DNA of 9,856 nt from Bacteroidota bacterium. Its GTDB lineage: Bacteria; Bacteroidota; Ignavibacteria; UBA10030. The stretch lies in the NCBI GenBank assembly GCA_025455125.1, contig JALONE010000071.1:1-9856 (forward strand), written 5' to 3'. A model generated the notes under the pieces. It had not been told where the DNA came from and made no database searches. It saw only the letters and a program-made list of their open reading frames with translations. Shown piece after piece: positions 5,959-9,856 of this stretch; the stretch's first letter is position 1, and every line of letters begins with the position of its first letter. Position numbers and translations under genes: made by a program.

Positions 5959-6845
5959 GAGGACACCTTCTCCCACCGGTTCTGATTCGCGCTTCGATAC
6001 GCCGCCTGAACCACACGGACCGATTCGATGGCGTCGGTATGATCGATGACCGGCGTCGCGCGTCCCCCGATCGTTTCGACGAAGTTCCGCAATTGCGCTC
6101 CCATTGCCTGATACTTGTCGTAGCCGTTCCCGAACGTGAGCCAATCCGGTTTCTCACGCTCGCGATAGCGGCTCGTCTTCCATCCGATCTCGAGCGTCCC
6201 CGCCGTCCCATACACATGGATGTAGAAAGGCTTCCCGTAGATGGCCTGCAAGGTTTCGATCGGTCCCAGCAGGAAACGGACGATGTCGACGCTGTGGCTT
6301 CCATTATCGATCAGCACGCCGCCGCCGCTCACATCTGAATGGGCATTCCAGCGATGCGTCATATCCACGCGCGAACAGAACTCGTTCTCGAAGAGAACGA
6401 TGTCCCCCAGCAATCCTGAGTCCATGATGTTCTTCGCCCGAACGATATCCTGCACGTACCGGAACTTCGAAGCCATCATCAGCACGCGGCCGGCCTTACT
6501 CGCCGTCTCGACCATCGCCGACGCATCCTCTACGGAGAGGGCGAGCGGTTTCTCACACAAGACGTGCAGGCCGCGGCCGAGGGAGAGTTCTGCAAGAGGC
6601 TTGTGCGTGTTCGGAGGAGTGCACAGCACGACCGCGTCAAGCGCGCATTCGTCGATCATCTTCCGGGGATCGCTGTACGCGGAGGCGCTGAATGCTGAAG
6701 CCGCGCGATCCGCGGCCGCTCTGTCGGTGTCCGCGACCGCGACAAGCTGCGCAGACGGTTCTTTCGCGAGACATTCGAGGTGGACCTGGCTGATGCGTCC
6801 GCAACCGATCAGTCCGAACCGGAGTCGTTGTTCGTTGTTCTCCAT
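5955..6845 (-). CDS. Gfo/Idh/MocA-family sugar dehydrogenase, apparently with an internal deletion
   Basis: A 296-aa NAD(P)-dependent oxidoreductase. The Rossmann motif is FGLIGCGRISQVH (10-22), the family lysine is in CEKPLAL (97-103), and the active-site block GGGVLIDNGSHSVDIVRFL (174-192) contains His184. The C-terminal part YIHVYGTAGTLEIGWKTSRY (208-227) and GYDK (241-244) is also typical. Between LQAI (199-202) and YIHVYG (208-213) the expected stretch of roughly 35-40 residues, usually including an 'EDT...' and a 'G...DLSW' segment, is missing, although the frame is intact. This may weaken the C-terminal beta sheet. The ATG at 6845 has GGAGAA 5 nt upstream and lies 12 bp after the aminotransferase stop. 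In context it likely oxidises a nucleotide sugar to a keto sugar for the neighbouring aminotransferase. It does not look like classical WbpB. Confidence 0.88.
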   Translation of the reverse strand: MENNEQRLRFGLIGCGRISQVHLECLAKEPSAQLVAVADTDRAAADRAASAFSASAYSDPRKMIDECALDAVVLCTPPNTHKPLAELSLGRGLHVLCEKPLALSVEDASAMVETASKAGRVLMMASKFRYVQDIVRAKNIMDSGLLGDIVLFENEFCSRVDMTHRWNAHSDVSGGGVLIDNGSHSVDIVRFLLGPIETLQAIYGKPFYIHVYGTAGTLEIGWKTSRYREREKPDWLTFGNGYDKYQAMGAQLRNFVETIGGRATPVIDHTDAIESVRVVQAAYRSANQNRWEKVSS

Positions 6846-6857
6846 CGTTGTTCTCCG

Positions 6858-8075
6858 CTACCGGACCGCCTCGCGAAGCCGGTCGGCGATATAGTCGACA
6901 TGTTCGTCGGTGTAGAATTCATTCCACGGGATCACGAGCACATGCGAAAGCGCCTTGAGTGAGCCGGGAAAGTTCTCCGCATTGTAGTCAAGGGGAGGCA
7001 AACCGGTCCGGCTTGGATCGGTGAAGGGCCAACTGCTCCTCCCCATCGTGACCCGATCGCGAAAGATCTGGCATTGGAACGCCGGCTTTCCGATGTAACG
7101 CGGCATGGCAAAGATCCCCCACTCCTTCATCCGTTTCGCGATCTCTGTCAATCCGACGGCTGTCTTCGACTCGTCGATGTTGACGCAGTATTTCCAGAAC
7201 ACGGGATCGGAACCCGCAGGCCGGGATTGCGGTTTCACGCCCGGAATATCCGCGATCCGTTGGGTGAATCGCTCCGCCGACGCGCGACGCCTCTTTACAA
7301 CTCCCGTGAGCTTGTTGAATTGTGCAAGGCCCACAGCGCCCGTGATCTCGTTGATGCGGTAGTTCGGCGCCATGAAGTAGTGATCAGGATTCTGGTCTCC
7401 ATACCCCCAGGCCTTGTTCACAAACAGAAACATGCGACGCGCATATGCGGGGTTGTTCGAGATCACCATTCCCCCTTCTCCCGTCGTCATGTGTTTTCCT
7501 TGCTGAAAGCTGAAACACCCGATCGCCCCGATCGTCCCGACGGGTTTCCCTTTGTACGTCGCATCGAATGCCTGCGCCGCGTCCTCGATGATTGGAATCC
7601 CGTGCTCCCGGCACAACGCAACGATCGGATCCATATCACACGGCACGCCGAAGAGGTGAGTGACAATGACCGCTTTCGTCCGCTTCGTGATGCGCGGTCG
7701 GATCGTTTCCGCCGTGACGTTATAGCTATCCGCATCGACGTCGCAGAAGACCGGGACCGCTCCTTGATACAGGATGGCCGTGAGCGCTCCCATGTCGGTG
7801 ATGGGCGTGGTGATGATCTCATCGCCGGGATCCGGATCGATGGCCGCGATCGCCGCATGGACCGCCGCTGATCCGCTCGAGACCGCGGTGGCGGAAGCAA
7901 CGCCATACCGAGCAGCGAAGTCCTTCTCCAATCGCTTGACGAACGTCCCTTTGGGACTGAACAGGCAGCCGTTTTCGAGGACCTGGCGGACCAATTCGAG
8001 TTCTTCAGCGCCGAGGTCTCGGCCGCTCCGGTCGCCGTCGCTGGGAAGTGTGAGTTTTTTGATTTCGGAATTCAT
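6858..8075 (-). CDS. DegT/DnrJ/EryC1/StrS family PLP aminotransferase
   Basis: A 405-aa fold-type I aminotransferase that should convert a keto sugar to an amino sugar with an amino acid donor. Seen motifs are AVSSGSAAVHAAI (64-76) for phosphate binding, IIEDAAQAFDA (162-172) with Asp165 expected to contact the pyridine nitrogen, and FSFQQGKHMTTGEGGMV (188-204) with Lys194 as the probable Schiff-base lysine. The SFQQGK...TTGEGG wording resembles the StsC/AHBA-synthase-like branch more than WbpE, so the exact substrate is left open. A short spacer of 40 bp separates it from the glycosyltransferase. No clear Shine-Dalgarno precedes the ATG; a small CGAA/TTCG hairpin lies immediately before it. 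Length and motifs indicate an intact enzyme. Confidence 0.93.
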   Translation of the reverse strand: MNSEIKKLTLPSDGDRSGRDLGAEELELVRQVLENGCLFSPKGTFVKRLEKDFAARYGVASATAVSSGSAAVHAAIAAIDPDPGDEIITTPITDMGALTAILYQGAVPVFCDVDADSYNVTAETIRPRITKRTKAVIVTHLFGVPCDMDPIVALCREHGIPIIEDAAQAFDATYKGKPVGTIGAIGCFSFQQGKHMTTGEGGMVISNNPAYARRMFLFVNKAWGYGDQNPDHYFMAPNYRINEITGAVGLAQFNKLTGVVKRRRASAERFTQRIADIPGVKPQSRPAGSDPVFWKYCVNIDESKTAVGLTEIAKRMKEWGIFAMPRYIGKPAFQCQIFRDRVTMGRSSWPFTDPSRTGLPPLDYNAENFPGSLKALSHVLVIPWNEFYTDEHVDYIADRLREAVR

Positions 8076-8115
8076 CGAAGGGCTTTCGGAAAGTTGGTGC
8101 GCGCCGGCAACGTAT

Positions 8116-8853
8116 TCACATCGGACGCACGGTTTGCCGGATGCGCATTCGAAAGATACGAAAAAAGTACCGCAGGTGAGAGAACGAAACGGAGAGGATC
8201 TTCATCTTGCTTTGTCCGTGTTGGCGCGGCCGAAGCGTAGTCGGCAATTCCCCGACGCGCATTCCCTGGAGCAGGGCAGACGCGATCAATTGCGTGACCG
8301 ACAGAAATCCGTCCGCGGGAGCGTCGAGTTGTTTCAACACAGATGTGCGATAGGCACGAAAACAACTTGTGTATGTATACAGCTTCCCGGGGAGTACAAT
8401 CCAGTAGATGCGAGACAGCAATTTGCTGAGCGCCAAGCGCCATCCGACTCCAGCGACGACGTTCCCTTGCGGGTGATACGGACTTCCCGTCACGACGTCG
8501 TAGCCTGAACGAAGGAGGCGCAATAGAGCGGGAATTTCCGCAGGATCATACGAGCAGTCACTGTCGATGGTCACAATTTCCTCCCCTGCCGCCACAGCCC
8601 CGCTCCTCAAAGCCGCCCCCATCCCGCGATTCACCGGATGGGCGATGACGCGATACGAGAATCCGCAGGCATGCGTATTGATGACGTCAGCAGTTCCGTC
8701 GGTCGAACCATCATCGACGAACAATACCTCGACAGCCCCCTCGCGGGCGAGTTCCGGCACCACCGCCCGAAGCCGTTCGCAGAGCGAGGGAATAGCTGGA
8801 GCTTCATTGAAGCAAGGAATAAGGATCGTAGTGGTGATGGGAGAGGCGTTCAT
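8116..8853 (-). CDS. Family 2 glycosyltransferase, dolichol/polyprenyl-phosphate mannosyltransferase-like
   Basis: A 245-aa GT-A enzyme. It opens with TTILIPCFNEAPAIPSL (8-24), then VLFVDDGSTDGTADV (43-57) for nucleotide binding, NRGMGAALRSG (75-85), and the metal-binding IDSDCSYDP (96-104). The C-terminal HGQSKMKI motif is typical of the DPM1-like group, which transfers a sugar from a nucleotide donor to a polyprenyl phosphate or another lipid-linked acceptor at the inner membrane face. There are no obvious transmembrane helices, unlike ArnC/GtrB relatives. Its ATG overlaps the TGA of the membrane gene upstream as ATGA and has no Shine-Dalgarno of its own, so it is likely read by translational coupling. 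Confidence 0.92.
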   Translation of the reverse strand: MNASPITTTILIPCFNEAPAIPSLCERLRAVVPELAREGAVEVLFVDDGSTDGTADVINTHACGFSYRVIAHPVNRGMGAALRSGAVAAGEEIVTIDSDCSYDPAEIPALLRLLRSGYDVVTGSPYHPQGNVVAGVGWRLALSKLLSRIYWIVLPGKLYTYTSCFRAYRTSVLKQLDAPADGFLSVTQLIASALLQGMRVGELPTTLRPRQHGQSKMKILSVSFSHLRYFFRIFRMRIRQTVRPM

Positions 8854-9856
8854 AGCCGCGAGAGCGCCGATCCCTTTCGGATACCAAGCGCGACGAAGAA
8901 CCGGCGGTAGGGAATCGCGAGATACACATTAAGCCCCCGTGAGAACCACCAATGCGAGGCCGCATACACGATCGCTGCCGAGACCAAGAAGGTGATGGGC
9001 CAAACCGGACTATAGGGGAGATCCATCCACACAAAGACGGTGAAATAGATGAAATACTGAAAGATAAATGCGAAAAGCGAGGTCTGACCCAGAATGCTCG
9101 CATGTCGGGCGAATCCCCGCATGATCGGGGTCTCGCTGTATCGAAGGAACAGAAAGAGGAATGCCAGGCCGATCGATCCATAGAATAGAAAATATGGGAT
9201 CGTGGGGGGAAGCTTTGATAAATAAATATGCCGGTAGAGCACTGTCCCGACCGCGCCGGGAATGACTAATGGCAGGATCCGTTGGAGTGCCAGGACAGCG
9301 ATCGACGTGAAGAAGGAAATCACAGACACGCGGAGGACGACACGAGCCGCACCTCGCTCATCCCCTCGGGCGTAGAATCCGGCGATCCGTTCCCCCAGAA
9401 CCGTCCCCATGATGTATACACCAAGCCATTGAAGCAGCGGGAAGTCAACCCGGATCGCGCTTTCGTACCCTTCAGGCGAACCCGCCAGAAACTTCTTCAG
9501 GAAATCCGTGATCAATCCCTCAGGGGTCCATACCTCGACCATGATCCAAGCCGCCACGTAGCATCCGAACGCGAGCCATGGACGATATGCGACGCGGATG
9601 CGACGAATCCCCAGCGTACCGATAATGATGCTAACGGCGATGGCATCTGTGATAAAACTGCGGCCAAATGCCGGGATCCAACCGCCGGCAAGGGGAACGT
9701 GTGCCAGGTAGATCAGAATGCGGCCTACCGTGAGCAGGAAGAGTGCCCGTCCGAGCAGAACCGCTCGCGTCGCCGGGAATTCCTCCTTCGACTGTGTCAC
9801 ATGGAGATAACCAAGCACGATACCGCTGATGAGGAAGAAGGTCGGCGATGCGATCT
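8850..9856 (-). CDS. Multi-pass membrane acyltransferase-like protein, N-terminus outside the window
   Basis: The frame is open to the right edge, so the start is missing; the first visible residues are IASPTFFLISGIVLGYL. A GTG at 9818 is an internal codon, not the likely start. At least 334 residues are seen with about nine hydrophobic segments, among them FITDAIAVSIIIGTLGI, YFLFYGSIGLAFLFLFL and LFAFIFQYFIYFTVFVW. The 'SPTFFLISG' opening, an RALFLLTVGRIL helix and a 'LGQTSLFAFIFQYF' helix recall DUF1624/heparan-alpha-glucosaminide acetyltransferase-like and OpgC/acyltransferase-3 proteins, which move acyl groups across or at the membrane onto sugars. Being upstream of and overlapping the glycosyltransferase suggests it modifies the same glycan. 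The family assignment is tentative; the membrane nature is clear. Confidence 0.7.
   Translation of the reverse strand, partial: IASPTFFLISGIVLGYLHVTQSKEEFPATRAVLLGRALFLLTVGRILIYLAHVPLAGGWIPAFGRSFITDAIAVSIIIGTLGIRRIRVAYRPWLAFGCYVAAWIMVEVWTPEGLITDFLKKFLAGSPEGYESAIRVDFPLLQWLGVYIMGTVLGERIAGFYARGDERGAARVVLRVSVISFFTSIAVLALQRILPLVIPGAVGTVLYRHIYLSKLPPTIPYFLFYGSIGLAFLFLFLRYSETPIMRGFARHASILGQTSLFAFIFQYFIYFTVFVWMDLPYSPVWPITFLVSAAIVYAASHWWFSRGLNVYLAIPYRRFFVALGIRKGSALSRL

Noticed and set aside
5959..6144. Extended start of the hexapeptide acyltransferase at 6144
   Set aside because: The added residues are an out-of-frame reading of the dehydrogenase gene. The ATG at 5958 has a good Shine-Dalgarno and the usual ATGA overlap.
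8072..8508. Open frames on both strands overlapping the GT2 gene (7774-8508 plus, 8072-8443 minus)
   Set aside because: Both lie over the clear GT2 and DegT coding sequences in other frames and show no family features.

Overview
The window is a GC-rich bacterial chromosomal segment in which every convincing gene lies on the minus strand. It reads from the right edge to the left. Gene starts are mostly ATG, Shine-Dalgarno sites are visible before several genes, and neighbours are tightly coupled (ATGA or TGATG overlaps). The host cannot be fixed from this sequence. The ilvD-ilvB-ilvN order and protein style would suit the Bacteroidota/Chlorobiota/Ignavibacteria side of the tree, but that is a low-confidence guess.

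Right part (9856 down to 3968): a six-gene cluster for surface glycans or glycoconjugates. In transcription order it holds a multi-pass membrane acyltransferase-like protein (5' end beyond the window), a family 2 glycosyltransferase of the DPM1 type, a DegT/DnrJ/EryC1/StrS PLP aminotransferase, a Gfo/Idh/MocA dehydrogenase, a left-handed beta-helix acyltransferase with a C-terminal zinc-ribbon-like tail, and an FAD amine-oxidase-like oxidoreductase. The dehydrogenase, aminotransferase and acyltransferase together look like a module that oxidises, aminates and N-acylates a nucleotide sugar. The dehydrogenase appears to lack about 35-40 internal residues expected for its family.

Left part (3922 down to 1): a branched-chain amino acid operon, ilvD-ilvB-ilvN, with ilvN cut by the window edge. 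A near-consensus sigma-70-type promoter (TTGACA, 16 bp, TATATT) starts just after the glycan cluster. Between the promoter and ilvD is a leader of about 270 nt, the most interesting part of the window. It contains a 48-codon ORF starting with GTG whose 3' part is packed with Leu/Ile/Val codons, followed by mutually exclusive RNA helices. Segment 1 (the Ile/Asn/Leu/Leu codons of the leader ORF) can pair with segment 2 just after its stop codon. Segment 2 can instead pair with segment 3. Segment 3 can instead pair with segment 4, which is the ilvD Shine-Dalgarno sequence. This is the logic of ribosome-mediated attenuation, but the output appears to be exposure or burial of the ilvD ribosome binding site, not an intrinsic terminator, because no U-tract follows any of the hairpins.

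Other points: a short degenerate period-9 array (four units) sits between ilvD and ilvB. Several long plus-strand open frames, one of 651 codons, are judged to be antisense shadows of the real genes. No tRNA, rRNA, CRISPR array, insertion sequence or attachment site was seen.
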